Of a stretch of 43,524 nucleotides of DNA, positions 14,413 to 22,664 are shown piece after piece (within the stretch, counting starts at the first letter, position 1; every line of letters begins with the position of its first letter). The DNA comes from Flavobacteriaceae bacterium (GTDB lineage Bacteria > Bacteroidota > Bacteroidia > Flavobacteriales > Flavobacteriaceae): contig JANSXF010000033.1 of the NCBI GenBank assembly GCA_024743095.1, positions 1 through 43,524 on the forward strand, written 5' to 3'. The notes under the pieces were generated by a model, which worked only from the letters and a program-made list of their open reading frames with translations, searched no databases and was not told the origin of the DNA. The position numbers and the translations under genes were made by a program.

Positions 14413-15096
14413 TTATTGAAAACAATCCTGGCAAGGTTTACGTCCAAAGGTATACGTTAATGTAAAACCTGTAAAGACGTACCAGTCGTCGCTCAATATA
14501 TTCCCGAATCGGAATTGCTCAAAATTGGAACCTTCTGGGTTACTTGCGTCCAAATTGTCCGTAAAAGTATATCTGGCCCCAATTTCGGCTCCAAGAATCA
14601 AGAATTGATTTAAACGATACTTAGCCCCAACCGTCATTGGAATTGCAAAACTACCGTCTTTTTGGTTAATATCCTGCATCTGAAGGGCATCAATGTAATT
14701 AAAATCGTATCTGAAGTAAGTGACACCCGTGTACAAGTAAGGCGTGAAGGCGGGTCCGAGCTTATGAAGGTTATATTCAACAAAGTTGATTTCCAGTCCT
14801 GCGGAGAACTCCAAAATGGAATTATCCACCACATATCCCCTTTGCTGTCTGGATTGCATATGGGATTTATTGTCATCAGCGGTAACTTCACCATAGAGCA
14901 CACTGGCCCTCCAAGCATAGCGTTTTCCCTTGTTCCATTTGAATATTCCGCCAAAGGCAGGTCCGGAAGGCAATATATAATTGGTTCTCCCCACATCGCC
15001 TATCATATTGGCACCACCGGCAAACACTCCTATCTCGTACGTCTGTGCGCTCATATTGATCACACAGCATAGAAAAACAGCCAAAACTATCCGCAT
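14413..15096 (-). CDS. PorG-like / DUF6089 outer membrane beta-barrel protein
   Basis: A 227-residue protein with a signal peptide (MRIVLAVFLCCVINMSAQ) and an OmpA-like small barrel pattern of alternating strands: YEIGVFAGGANMIGDVGRTN, then YAWRASVLYGEV, FVEYNLHKLGPAFTPYLYTG, AKYRLNQFLILGAEIGARYTF. The family (DUF6089) includes PorG of Porphyromonas gingivalis, an outer-membrane part of the type IX secretion system, and is regularly found just before uppS-bamA. The PorG assignment is by resemblance and context, not by a decisive motif. The ATG at 15096 is preferred over a TTG at 15105. The stop lies two bases before the uppS start. Confidence 0.75.
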   Translation of the reverse strand: MRIVLAVFLCCVINMSAQTYEIGVFAGGANMIGDVGRTNYILPSGPAFGGIFKWNKGKRYAWRASVLYGEVTADDNKSHMQSRQQRGYVVDNSILEFSAGLEINFVEYNLHKLGPAFTPYLYTGVTYFRYDFNYIDALQMQDINQKDGSFAIPMTVGAKYRLNQFLILGAEIGARYTFTDNLDASNPEGSNFEQFRFGNILSDDWYVFTGFTLTYTFGRKPCQDCFQ

Positions 15097-15208
15097 ACTA
15101 TCCAAAAAGTTACAAGAATTAAGAGTAAAGGAAGGTCTATAGACAAATGTTTAATATTACTTTCCCTTGTAAAACAGTTTTTCGCTTCTTTTATTGTTTT
15201 TGATGGCA

Positions 15209-16090
15209 TCAATTCCGTCTATCTTCCCCCCAAAGCAATTTGTTGCGCAATGTTTTCAGAAAACTTTCGGATTTGTACTCTATCATTTTGATGGTAAAGT
15301 CCGCTTTTTTGATTCGGATTTCCTTGCCGTTTGAGATATCGGCAATCCTCGAATCCAAAGAAACCAAATGTGTCCGTTCCCTGCCCGAGACCTTCAATCT
15401 TATCTGTGTGGTATCGGAAATTACCAGCGGACGGGCATTGAGGTTATGGGGCGCAATGGGCGTGAGCACCAATGATTTTGCAGAAGGCGCGATTACCGGG
15501 CCGCCACAGCTCAAGGAATACCCGGTTGACCCCGTAGGCGTGGAAACGATCAATCCATCGGACCAGTAAGAGGTCAAATACTCATCATCCAGCCAAGTTT
15601 CCACGGTAATCATGGAAGTGGTATCCTTTCGACTGACGGTTATTTCGTTCAACGCAAAATTGAGTCCATTGAATTCGTCCAATTCAGAATTCAGCTCCAC
15701 TTCCACCAAACTACGCTCCTCAATGGTGTAGTGTCCGGCCTCGAACTCGGTGACGAGCTTGCGTACATTTTCTTTTTTAAATGTCGACAAAAAACCCAAT
15801 CTCCCCGTATTGACCCCTACAATGGGAATACCAAAATCCTTTATATAGGTAACGGCACGCAACATGGTCCCGTCACCGCCAAAACTTACGAACATATCAA
15901 AAGAGGAATCCAATCCCTCCGTCTGGGTAAAGGTGCCCACTACCTGTTCTTTGCCAATGGTTCCCACGAGCCTATAAAAATTCTCCTCAACATAGATGGA
16001 AGCCTCCAGCTTTTTGAGTTCGTCCAAAAGCTCCTCTACACATAGTTGATCTTCCCTCTGAAAAGATTGACCGTATATGGCTACCTTCAT
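15209..16090 (-). CDS. nadK: NAD kinase
   Basis: Phosphorylates NAD to NADP. 293 residues. Seen: FVSFGGDGTMLRAV (GGDGT at residues 71-75, catalytic Asp), VGVNTGRLGFLSTF, LNEITVSRKDTTSM, and SDGLIVSTPTGSTGYSLSCG followed by GP, the second family hallmark. C-terminal beta domain with VLTPIAPHNLNARPLVI. It starts one base after the stop of the CBS protein gene, so the two form an operon. A gap of about 110 bases before the porG-like gene could hold a separate promoter. Confidence 0.97.
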   Translation of the reverse strand: MKVAIYGQSFQREDQLCVEELLDELKKLEASIYVEENFYRLVGTIGKEQVVGTFTQTEGLDSSFDMFVSFGGDGTMLRAVTYIKDFGIPIVGVNTGRLGFLSTFKKENVRKLVTEFEAGHYTIEERSLVEVELNSELDEFNGLNFALNEITVSRKDTTSMITVETWLDDEYLTSYWSDGLIVSTPTGSTGYSLSCGGPVIAPSAKSLVLTPIAPHNLNARPLVISDTTQIRLKVSGRERTHLVSLDSRIADISNGKEIRIKKADFTIKMIEYKSESFLKTLRNKLLWGEDRRN

Positions 16091-16091
16091 A

Positions 16092-16748
16092 CTAAACGTT
16101 AAGATATTTTTCCAGATAGTCGGAACGCTGTTTTAAATCTTCCAAGAACTGGTCGTCGCTGTTTCCGAACACAATAGTATAGTTGTACCTCCTAAATGTC
16201 TGCGCCACCTCGTTCAAACTCTGGGTTCCCACCTTTAATGTGATTTCAACGATATCGTTCTGCGAATCCGTGATAAATGCACCCAATAAGCGGGCATTGT
16301 TACCTTCCACTATTTGTGCTATTTCACTAAAGGAATAATCCTTGATTCCAATGGATATGACCAAAATGGCACCCGGCTCCCTAAAGAAAGGGGTGTCAAT
16401 AAATACATCCACTACATCTTCAAGGTCGTAATATCCAATAATCAAGCGGTCTTCGTCCAGCACCGGAAGCACATTGGCCTCGTTTCTGGAGAACATTTCC
16501 AACACATCCAACCAAGCGGTTTCTTTGGTCACAAAAAAGTCTTCCATCTCAAACCTGAAATCATCAACCTTCTTCTCAGCCTCAAAACAGGCAAGATCAT
16601 TTTCGGAAAGCAGGCCCAAATAAGTGCCGTTTTCGGTCACACCTACATGGGAATAGGTAGTCTCCTCAAAAAACTTGATAACGTCCTTTAAAGTTTCCGA
16701 AACCTCAAAAATGGGAACTGCATTGGTTATTTTGTCTTGGATGTACAT
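16092..16748 (-). CDS. CBS-domain protein with C-terminal ACT-like domain
   Basis: A 218-residue soluble protein with a tandem CBS pair (about residues 1-125; VIKFFEETTYSHVGVTENG and VLPVLDEDRLIIGYYDLEDV) and a C-terminal ACT-like fold (about 128-195; PGAILVISIGIKDYSFSEIA and EITLKVGTQSLNEVAQTF). CBS pairs bind adenosine nucleotides such as AMP, ATP or NAD. Being directly coupled to nadK (one-base gap), it may sense nucleotide or NAD(P) state, which is inference. It diverges from pdxJ. Confidence 0.88.
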   Translation of the reverse strand: MYIQDKITNAVPIFEVSETLKDVIKFFEETTYSHVGVTENGTYLGLLSENDLACFEAEKKVDDFRFEMEDFFVTKETAWLDVLEMFSRNEANVLPVLDEDRLIIGYYDLEDVVDVFIDTPFFREPGAILVISIGIKDYSFSEIAQIVEGNNARLLGAFITDSQNDIVEITLKVGTQSLNEVAQTFRRYNYTIVFGNSDDQFLEDLKQRSDYLEKYLNV

Positions 16749-16806
16749 AACAAATCTATTAGGTGCAAAATACTAATTTAAAATGGCAAAAGGCATGCCG
16801 AATTCT

Positions 16807-16814
16807 TATTTTTG
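16807..16814 (+). promoter_or_regulatory. Predicted -7 promoter element for pdxJ
   Basis: TATTTTTG matches TAnnTTTG and lies 20 bases before the pdxJ ATG, leaving a very short leader. No obvious -33 box. Confidence 0.5.
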
Positions 16815-16834
16815 ACAATCTAAAAAAGAACTAC

Positions 16835-17551
16835 ATGACAAAGTTGAGTGTCAATATAAATAAACTGGCAACATTACGAAATTCCAGGGGCGGCAATGTA
16901 CCCAACCTGATAACTTCCACCAAGGATATCGAATCCTTTGGAGCGGAAGGCATCACCATACATCCACGCCCGGACCAAAGGCATATACGCTACCAAGATG
17001 CACGAGACCTCAAAAAGGTGGTGACCACGGAGTTCAATATCGAGGGGAACCCGGTTCCAAAGTTTATCGACCTAGTCCTCGAGGTAAAGCCCACACAGGT
17101 CACCTTGGTACCCGATGCGGAGGATGCCATAACCTCAAACGCAGGCTGGAACACCATAAAACATAAAGATTTTTTGGTCGATGTGATCAAGACCTTTAAG
17201 GATAATGGCATTCGGACCTCCATCTTTGTAGATCCAGATGTGGAAATGGTAAAAGGGGCTGCCGAGACAGGCACCGATCGCATAGAACTCTACACCGAAA
17301 GCTTTGCACATGAATTCGCCAAAGGCAATAAAGAAGATGGAATCGCCCCATTTGTCGACGCGGCCAAAATGGCGCACGAAGTTGGGCTTGGACTCAATGC
17401 AGGGCACGACCTCAGCTTGGACAACATCAAATTTTTCAAGGAACACATTCCCCATTTATTGGAAGTATCCATAGGCCATGCATTGATCTGTGAATCCTTA
17501 TATCTTGGCCTAGAAAATGTGGTGAACATGTACTTACATAGATTGAAATAA
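16835..17551 (+). CDS. pdxJ: Pyridoxine 5'-phosphate synthase
   Basis: Condenses 1-deoxyxylulose 5-phosphate with 3-amino-2-oxopropyl phosphate to PNP, the last ring-forming step of DXP-dependent vitamin B6 synthesis. 238 residues from the ATG at 16835 (MTKLSVNINKLATLRNSRGG); an upstream in-frame ATG at 16763 adds unrelated residues and covers the promoter element. Seen: FGAEGITIHPRPDQRHIR, LVPDAEDAITSNAGW, GTDRIELYTESFA, LGLNAGHDLSLDNI, and EVSIGHALICESLYLGL. The stop overlaps the next start as TAATG. Confidence 0.96.
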   Translation: MTKLSVNINKLATLRNSRGGNVPNLITSTKDIESFGAEGITIHPRPDQRHIRYQDARDLKKVVTTEFNIEGNPVPKFIDLVLEVKPTQVTLVPDAEDAITSNAGWNTIKHKDFLVDVIKTFKDNGIRTSIFVDPDVEMVKGAAETGTDRIELYTESFAHEFAKGNKEDGIAPFVDAAKMAHEVGLGLNAGHDLSLDNIKFFKEHIPHLLEVSIGHALICESLYLGLENVVNMYLHRLK

Positions 17552-18321
17552 TGGAGATACTACATTCAAAAATATTGGGCAAGGGACAACCTTTTATCAT
17601 TCTACATGGATTTTTGGGCATGTCGGACAACTGGAAGACATTGGGCACCCAATATTCCGAAAACGGGCATGAGGTACATCTGATAGACCAACGCAACCAC
17701 GGCAAAAGCTTTCATTCCGAAGAGTTCAATTATGATATATTGAGCGACGATCTCATCAACTATATGGATTACCACAACATAGATTCCGCCTATGTGATGG
17801 GGCACTCCATGGGAGGCAAAACTGCAATGCAATTGGCAACATCCCATCCAGAGAGGGTGACCAAATTGATAATTGCCGACATTGCCCCCAAGTTTTATCC
17901 GGCCCACCACCATTTTATCTTCAACGGTCTTTCCCACTTGGATTTCGACAAGGTTTCGGATAGACGTGAAGCGGACGAAGAACTGTCAAAGCACATCAAG
18001 GAAAGGGGAATCCGCCAGTTTTTGCTCAAAAACCTGTATTGGGCGGAAAAGGACAAATTAGGTTTCCGCTTTAATTTTGATGTCCTCAAGGAACGAATGG
18101 ACGAAATTGGAGAGAACATATCCTCCAATGCCGTTTACCACGGTCCCACCCTATTTTTGCGGGGCGATCGTTCGGAATACATACAGCCAAGCGACTTCGC
18201 GGAAATCAAAAGGCATTTTCCCAATGCCGAAATAGAAACCATTGATAAAGCCGGGCATTGGTTGCATGCCGAGAACCCGAAACAGTTCTACAACAAGAGC
18301 ACTGCGTTTCTGAATTCTTAA
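17551..18321 (+). CDS. Alpha/beta hydrolase (YbfF/ABHD11-like esterase)
   Basis: A 256-residue serine hydrolase. Seen: oxyanion segment ILHGFLGMSDNW (residues 17-28), LIDQRNHGKS typical of the YbfF group, nucleophile Ser86 in MGHSMGGK, a late acid in FLRGDRSEYI, and the catalytic His236 in KAGHWLHAENP. E. coli YbfF hydrolyses short acyl-CoA and palmitoyl esters in vitro; the physiological substrate here is unknown. It is translationally coupled to pdxJ (TAATG) and followed by a palindromic, T-rich likely terminator. Confidence 0.9.
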   Translation: MEILHSKILGKGQPFIILHGFLGMSDNWKTLGTQYSENGHEVHLIDQRNHGKSFHSEEFNYDILSDDLINYMDYHNIDSAYVMGHSMGGKTAMQLATSHPERVTKLIIADIAPKFYPAHHHFIFNGLSHLDFDKVSDRREADEELSKHIKERGIRQFLLKNLYWAEKDKLGFRFNFDVLKERMDEIGENISSNAVYHGPTLFLRGDRSEYIQPSDFAEIKRHFPNAEIETIDKAGHWLHAENPKQFYNKSTAFLNS

Positions 18322-18336
18322 AATCCAACCCTTTTT

Positions 18337-18358
18337 ATTATGCATGCATAATTTTTTA
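18337..18358 (+). terminator. Probable AT-rich terminator (16-bp palindrome and T-run)
   Basis: ATTATGCATGCATAAT (18337-18352) is a perfect palindrome followed by TTTTT. The stem is weak in GC, so an operator for the downstream SGNH gene is the alternative. Confidence 0.5.
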
Positions 18359-18368
18359 ACCTATTTAA

Positions 18369-18399
18369 TTGTCTGTATGACAAATTTGATATAGATTTG
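18369..18399 (+). promoter_or_regulatory. Predicted promoter for the SGNH lipoprotein
   Basis: TTG (18369-18371), 20-base spacer, TAGATTTG (18392-18399): fits the Bacteroidota -33/-7 pattern. The leader would be about 55 bases. Confidence 0.55.
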
Positions 18400-18458
18400 G
18401 TTAATACTGGTTCTTACCACACAAGTAACATAAACTAACTGTAACAGATTTTTTTGAT

Positions 18459-19961
18459 ATGAAAAAGTTTTATGCCTTTCTCCCTTTTCTAGGCTTATTC
18501 TTGATAGCATGCGAAGATGATACAAACCTACCCGAAACAACTGGACCCGATCCAGTGGAATATACATCTGGATCTGCAGATTTCTCCAATTACGTAGCCA
18601 TTGGAAATTCGTTGACCGCTGGTTTCTCCGACAACGCCCTATTTATTGATGGACAAACAGCATCCTTTCCCAATATGCTGGCATCAAATTTTGCACTTGT
18701 GGGGGGCGGTAGTTTCGAAATCCCTTTTATGGCCGACAATCTAGGAGGCATGACACTTGGCGGAAATAAAATTGCCGACAATAGATACATACTGTCCTTT
18801 TTAGGCGCAAGTCCAAGTCCCGAGGTAATTGAAGGGCAAGGTTCTACGGAAGTTTCACAAAAACTGACAGGAACATACAATAACATGGGGGTCCCCGGAG
18901 CCAAAAGTTATGAATTGTTGGCGCCTGGATATGGCAGCGTAGCAGGTGTGGCCAATGGTACCGCCAATCCATACTTTGCGCGTTTCTCATCTTCGGAATC
19001 TGCCACCGTGATCGGGGATGCCGCCGCTCAGGGCGCAACTTTTTTCACCCTTTGGGCCGGAGCAAACGATATTCTTCTCTATGCCACGGGAGGAGGGACA
19101 GGTGTTGACCGAGCCGGGAACGTAGACCCTAGTACCTACAATAGAAATGACATTACCGATCCCAATGTTTTTGCAGGATCATTGGATGCGATGCTACAGG
19201 CGATGACTGCCAATGGAGCAGATGGCGCCATTGCCAACCTACCGAATGTAACGGACATCCCATATTTTACAACTGTACCACACAATCCGATCCCGTTGGA
19301 TGCGGCCACAGCTGCTTATCTGAACAGCGCTGAAGCATACGGAGCCTACAATGCCGGTTTAGCGCAATTGCAACAACTTAGCGTAATTACCGAAGATGAA
19401 TTGGCCAAACGGACCATTTCATTCTCCGCAGGTGAAGGAAATGCCGTAGTAATCATTGATGAAGACCTCACTGACCTGACAGGATACAACCCTGCACTGA
19501 TCAATATGAGGCAGGCCACGGCAGAGGACTTAATGGTGCTTACTTCCAGAAATTTCATTGGAACACTTGCCGACCCGAACAATCCAACATCCATTAACGG
19601 CGTAGCAGTTCCATTGGGAGACCAGTGGGTCCTTACCCCGCAAGAGCAGGCCATTGTGGAAACCGCATTAACGGCTTACAACCAAACCATAGCAGGATTG
19701 GCAACAGCTTACGACCTTGCCTTTGTGGATGCAAATGCATTATTGGCCGAACTTAATGCCAATGGGTTCCAACAAGCGGATGGAAGCGTTGTGGACGCAA
19801 CTTTTGCCACAGGAGGAGGATTTTCGTTGGATGGTGTCCACCCAGCCCCTAGAGGTTATGCCATTGTGGCGAATGCATTCATAGCGGCAATCAATGCCAA
19901 ATATAGTGCTAATCTTCCCGGAGTAAATCCATTGGATTACACCGGTTTGTATATTGACTAA
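18459..19961 (+). CDS. SGNH/GDSL-family hydrolase lipoprotein
   Basis: A 500-residue lipoprotein with signal peptide and lipobox LFLIAC (Cys18), an acidic start, and an SGNH hydrolase fold: block I VAIGNSLTAGFSD with nucleophile Ser51, the Gly/Asn oxyanion pieces (YNNMGVPGAKS; LWAGANDILLY), and block V DGVHPAPRGYAIVANAF with the Asp-x-x-His dyad near residue 466. It is likely exported to the outer membrane or cell surface. The substrate (ester, acetyl-sugar or lipid) is not predictable; related genes in Bacteroidota are often next to a FadL-type porin, which is not present here. It has its own promoter and terminator, so it is a single-gene unit. Confidence 0.87.
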   Translation: MKKFYAFLPFLGLFLIACEDDTNLPETTGPDPVEYTSGSADFSNYVAIGNSLTAGFSDNALFIDGQTASFPNMLASNFALVGGGSFEIPFMADNLGGMTLGGNKIADNRYILSFLGASPSPEVIEGQGSTEVSQKLTGTYNNMGVPGAKSYELLAPGYGSVAGVANGTANPYFARFSSSESATVIGDAAAQGATFFTLWAGANDILLYATGGGTGVDRAGNVDPSTYNRNDITDPNVFAGSLDAMLQAMTANGADGAIANLPNVTDIPYFTTVPHNPIPLDAATAAYLNSAEAYGAYNAGLAQLQQLSVITEDELAKRTISFSAGEGNAVVIIDEDLTDLTGYNPALINMRQATAEDLMVLTSRNFIGTLADPNNPTSINGVAVPLGDQWVLTPQEQAIVETALTAYNQTIAGLATAYDLAFVDANALLAELNANGFQQADGSVVDATFATGGGFSLDGVHPAPRGYAIVANAFIAAINAKYSANLPGVNPLDYTGLYID

Positions 19962-19988
19962 ACAAACATTATTTTACTTATCTTGAAG

Positions 19989-20011
19989 GCACCGAATTTC
20001 GGTGCTTTTTT
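19989..20011 (+). terminator. Rho-independent terminator
   Basis: GCACCG (19989-19994), AATTT loop region, CGGTGC (20000-20005), then TTTTTT. Ends the SGNH lipoprotein transcript. Confidence 0.85.
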
Positions 20012-20040
20012 GTTTTATTAAAATTTCTTTATCCAAACCT

Positions 20041-20385
20041 ATGAAACTAATTATAAGATTATTATTGAATGCATTGGCCGTAGTGATATTGAGCTATGTA
20101 CTGCCCGGGGTAGGCGTTTCCTCCATGTTTACCGCAATAATTGTTGCCGTAGTATTGAGTTTGCTCAACTTTTTGGTAAAGCCGATATTGGTCATCCTTA
20201 CCCTGCCCATCACCATTTTGACCCTGGGGCTTTTCTTATTGGTGATCAATGCGATCATCATTCTATTGACCGCAAACCTGATAGATGGCTTCCAAGTCGA
20301 GAGTTTTTGGTGGGCCATCATTTTTAGTCTTTTACTGTCCTTTTTGCAGGCAATTTTGCACTCCGTTTTAAAAGAAGACCAGTAG
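20041..20385 (+). CDS. Phage holin family 4-type (PF04020) small membrane protein
   Basis: A 114-residue very hydrophobic protein with about four membrane helices (roughly residues 4-24, 28-45, 52-75, 85-108). The pattern VVLSLLNFLVKPILVILTLP followed by ITILTLGLFLLVINAIIILL is characteristic of the Phage_holin_4_2 / YvlD family. Despite the name, chromosomal members are general membrane proteins, and no other phage gene is near. The start MKLIIRLLL at 20041 is preferred over 20002, which lies in the terminator tail. Confidence 0.87.
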   Translation: MKLIIRLLLNALAVVILSYVLPGVGVSSMFTAIIVAVVLSLLNFLVKPILVILTLPITILTLGLFLLVINAIIILLTANLIDGFQVESFWWAIIFSLLLSFLQAILHSVLKEDQ

Positions 20386-20420
20386 AAATTCTATTGTTTG
20401 AAAGTCAACGGTTTAAAAAC

Positions 20421-20451
20421 TTGGCAGCAAATCAAAAAAGAGTTACTTTTG
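20421..20451 (+). promoter_or_regulatory. Predicted promoter for tig (tig-clpP-clpX)
   Basis: TTG (20421-20423), 20-base spacer, TACTTTTG (20444-20451) match the Bacteroidota -33/-7 consensus. Start codon 34 bases on. Confidence 0.6.
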
Positions 20452-20484
20452 CATCCCATTTTTAGAAAGCAAATTAGGTAGGAA

Positions 20485-21807
20485 ATGAATATAACCAAAG
20501 AGCAGATTGACGATCTTAATGCAGTAGTAAAGGTTGCCATAAGCAAAGAAGACTATCAGGATAAAGTAGAGAAAATCCTTAAAGATTACAGAAAGCAGGC
20601 CAATATTCCTGGTTTCAGAAAAGGACAAGTTCCCATGGGGCTTATCAAAAAACAATATGGCAAGGCTGTTTTGGTGGATGAGGTGAACAAATTGCTTCAG
20701 GACAATCTGAACAAATATCTTACAGAAGAAAAATTGGACGTTTTGGGAAATCCACTTCCCAAACAACAGGATAACTTTGATTGGGACAAGGACAATCTTG
20801 ATTTTGAATTTGAATTGGGATTGGCACCAAGCTTCGATGTAAACTTGAAGACAAAAAAAGCGGTGACCCAATATAAAATCGTTGCCGACAAAAAAATGAT
20901 CGAGGAGCAAGTGGAACGTATTCAAAAACAATACGGAAAATTGATCTCCAAGACCGAGGTAGGCAAAAAAGATGAAATCACTGGTTTCTTCGCCAACGAG
21001 GAGCATGAAATAGACCACAAGACCACTCTTGAAATGGACAAGATCAAGAGCAAAAAAGCTATCGATGCACTTGTAGACAAAAAAGTAGGGGACACCGTTA
21101 CCCTGAACACAAAAGGTCTTTTTAAAGAAGATTACCTGCTACCCAGTGCCTTGGGCATTGCAAAGGATAAAGCGGACGACCTAAAAATAGACGTTACTTT
21201 CACCATTGAAGAGATCAACGAAAGAGAACCAGCAGCTTTGGATCAAGAGCTTTTTGATAAATTGTTCGGTGAAGGAAAGGTTACTTCTGAAAAAGAACTA
21301 AAGGATAAAATCAAGGAGGATTCAGAAAAGCAGTTCGAGCAACAGGCCGATCAAAAACTGTTGAACGACATCACCGAAAAATTGATCGAGGATACCAAAT
21401 TCGAGCTTCCTGCCGAGTTTTTGAAGAAGTGGATTCAAATCAGTGGCGAAAACCCATTGACCGAGGATGAGGCCAAAGAAGAGTTCGAAAAATCTGAACA
21501 AGGCCTTCGCTACCAATTGATCGAGGGAAAAATTATCCAAGAAAACGAACTTCAGGTCCAGTTCGAAGAATTGAAGGATTTCGCCAAAGGATTCATCAAA
21601 TCACAAATGGCACAATACGGCCACATGGACCCAAAAGAAGAAGAGTTGGAAAGCGTTGCCGCAAGGGTAATGGGCAATCAGGACGAAGTAAAAAGATTGT
21701 CCGAACAATTGATGAGCCAGAAACTTTTGGACCTGTACAAAGAAAAGGCCAACCTTAAGGTAAAGGAAGTCTCTTATGACGACTTCATCAAGGAAGCATA
21801 CAGCTAA
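20485..21807 (+). CDS. tig: Trigger factor
   Basis: A ribosome-bound chaperone for nascent chains. 440 residues, near the usual length. The N-terminal ribosome-binding domain carries IPGFRKGQVP (about residues 40-49), matching the GFRxGxxP signature. The PPIase-like middle domain (about 150-240) is divergent, and the C-terminal helical arms (about 250-420) are Glu/Lys-rich with LPAEFLKKWIQ. It is followed by a strong terminator before clpP, so tig is at least partly its own unit, although the tig-clpP-clpX order is conserved widely in bacteria. Confidence 0.95.
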   Translation: MNITKEQIDDLNAVVKVAISKEDYQDKVEKILKDYRKQANIPGFRKGQVPMGLIKKQYGKAVLVDEVNKLLQDNLNKYLTEEKLDVLGNPLPKQQDNFDWDKDNLDFEFELGLAPSFDVNLKTKKAVTQYKIVADKKMIEEQVERIQKQYGKLISKTEVGKKDEITGFFANEEHEIDHKTTLEMDKIKSKKAIDALVDKKVGDTVTLNTKGLFKEDYLLPSALGIAKDKADDLKIDVTFTIEEINEREPAALDQELFDKLFGEGKVTSEKELKDKIKEDSEKQFEQQADQKLLNDITEKLIEDTKFELPAEFLKKWIQISGENPLTEDEAKEEFEKSEQGLRYQLIEGKIIQENELQVQFEELKDFAKGFIKSQMAQYGHMDPKEEELESVAARVMGNQDEVKRLSEQLMSQKLLDLYKEKANLKVKEVSYDDFIKEAYS

Positions 21808-21839
21808 GGCTTCGCTAAAAGAAAATTAAGTATCTTTAC

Positions 21840-21875
21840 GGTGCCGAAAAGCTGATTTTTCGGCACCTTTTTTTT
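21840..21875 (+). terminator. Strong Rho-independent terminator after tig
   Basis: GGTGCCGAAAA (21840-21850) pairs with TTTTCGGCACC (21857-21867), followed by eight T. Confidence 0.9.
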
Positions 21876-21897
21876 AAGATAAATCGAGTCAAATCCT

Positions 21898-22578
21898 ATG
21901 GATTACGGAAAAGAATTTAAAAAATACGCAACCCAACATCACGGTATAAACAGCATGTACTATGATAAACTCATGAGTACCATGTACCCGATGAACATGA
22001 CCCCGAACATTATCGAGGAAAGGCAAATGAACGCAGTTGCCATGGATGTTTTCTCCAGGTTGATGATGGACAGGATTATTTTTATGGGCACTGGCATCAA
22101 CGATCAGGTGGCAAATATTGTACAGGCACAATTACTGTTCTTGGAAAGCGCCGATGCTTCCAAGGATATCCAGATCTACATCAACTCCCCGGGCGGGAGC
22201 GTTTATGCAGGTTTGGGCATTTACGACACCATGCAGTTCATAAAACCCGACGTGGCCACCATTTGTACCGGTATCGCCGCATCCATGGCCGCTGTATTGC
22301 TCTGTGCCGGACAGAATGGCAAAAGAAGCGGACTGCCACATTCCAGGGTAATGATCCACCAGCCGCTCTCCGGGGCGCAAGGCCAGGCCAGTGATATTGA
22401 AATTGCCGCCCAAGAGGTGCTCAAGATAAAAAATGAGCTTTATGAGATCATTTCCAAGCACTCCGGTCAGTCCTTCGACAAAGTTTACGAAGACAGCGAC
22501 CGTGATTATTGGATGAAGGCACCTGAGGCAAAAGAGTATGGCATGATCGATGAAATATTGGTCAGAGAAAAATCATAA
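21898..22578 (+). CDS. clpP: ATP-dependent Clp protease proteolytic subunit
   Basis: Forms the tetradecameric serine protease chamber that degrades proteins unfolded by ClpX. 226 residues with a catalytic triad Ser129 (CTGIAASMAAVLL), His154 (SRVMIHQPL) and Asp203 (DSDRDYWM). Other hallmarks are RIIFMGTGINDQVAN and IQIYINSPGGSVYAGLGIYD. The N-terminal extension of about 35 residues is probably an autoprocessed propeptide. clpX follows after 86 bases, giving the usual pair. Confidence 0.97.
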   Translation: MDYGKEFKKYATQHHGINSMYYDKLMSTMYPMNMTPNIIEERQMNAVAMDVFSRLMMDRIIFMGTGINDQVANIVQAQLLFLESADASKDIQIYINSPGGSVYAGLGIYDTMQFIKPDVATICTGIAASMAAVLLCAGQNGKRSGLPHSRVMIHQPLSGAQGQASDIEIAAQEVLKIKNELYEIISKHSGQSFDKVYEDSDRDYWMKAPEAKEYGMIDEILVREKS

Positions 22579-22664
22579 TTCAAACCAATTGATTAAAAAA
22601 CAACCACTTAACACAGAACAAATCCATTTTTTTTACGTTATTGTTGGTTGAAGATTGAATTTAT

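Noticed and set aside
20041..20385. Prophage remnant suggested by the holin-family protein
   Set aside because: This family is a common chromosomal membrane protein; no other phage gene is nearby.
20443..21018. 191-codon frame opposite tig
   Set aside because: Phe/Leu-rich complement of a Lys/Glu-rich gene; no family resemblance.
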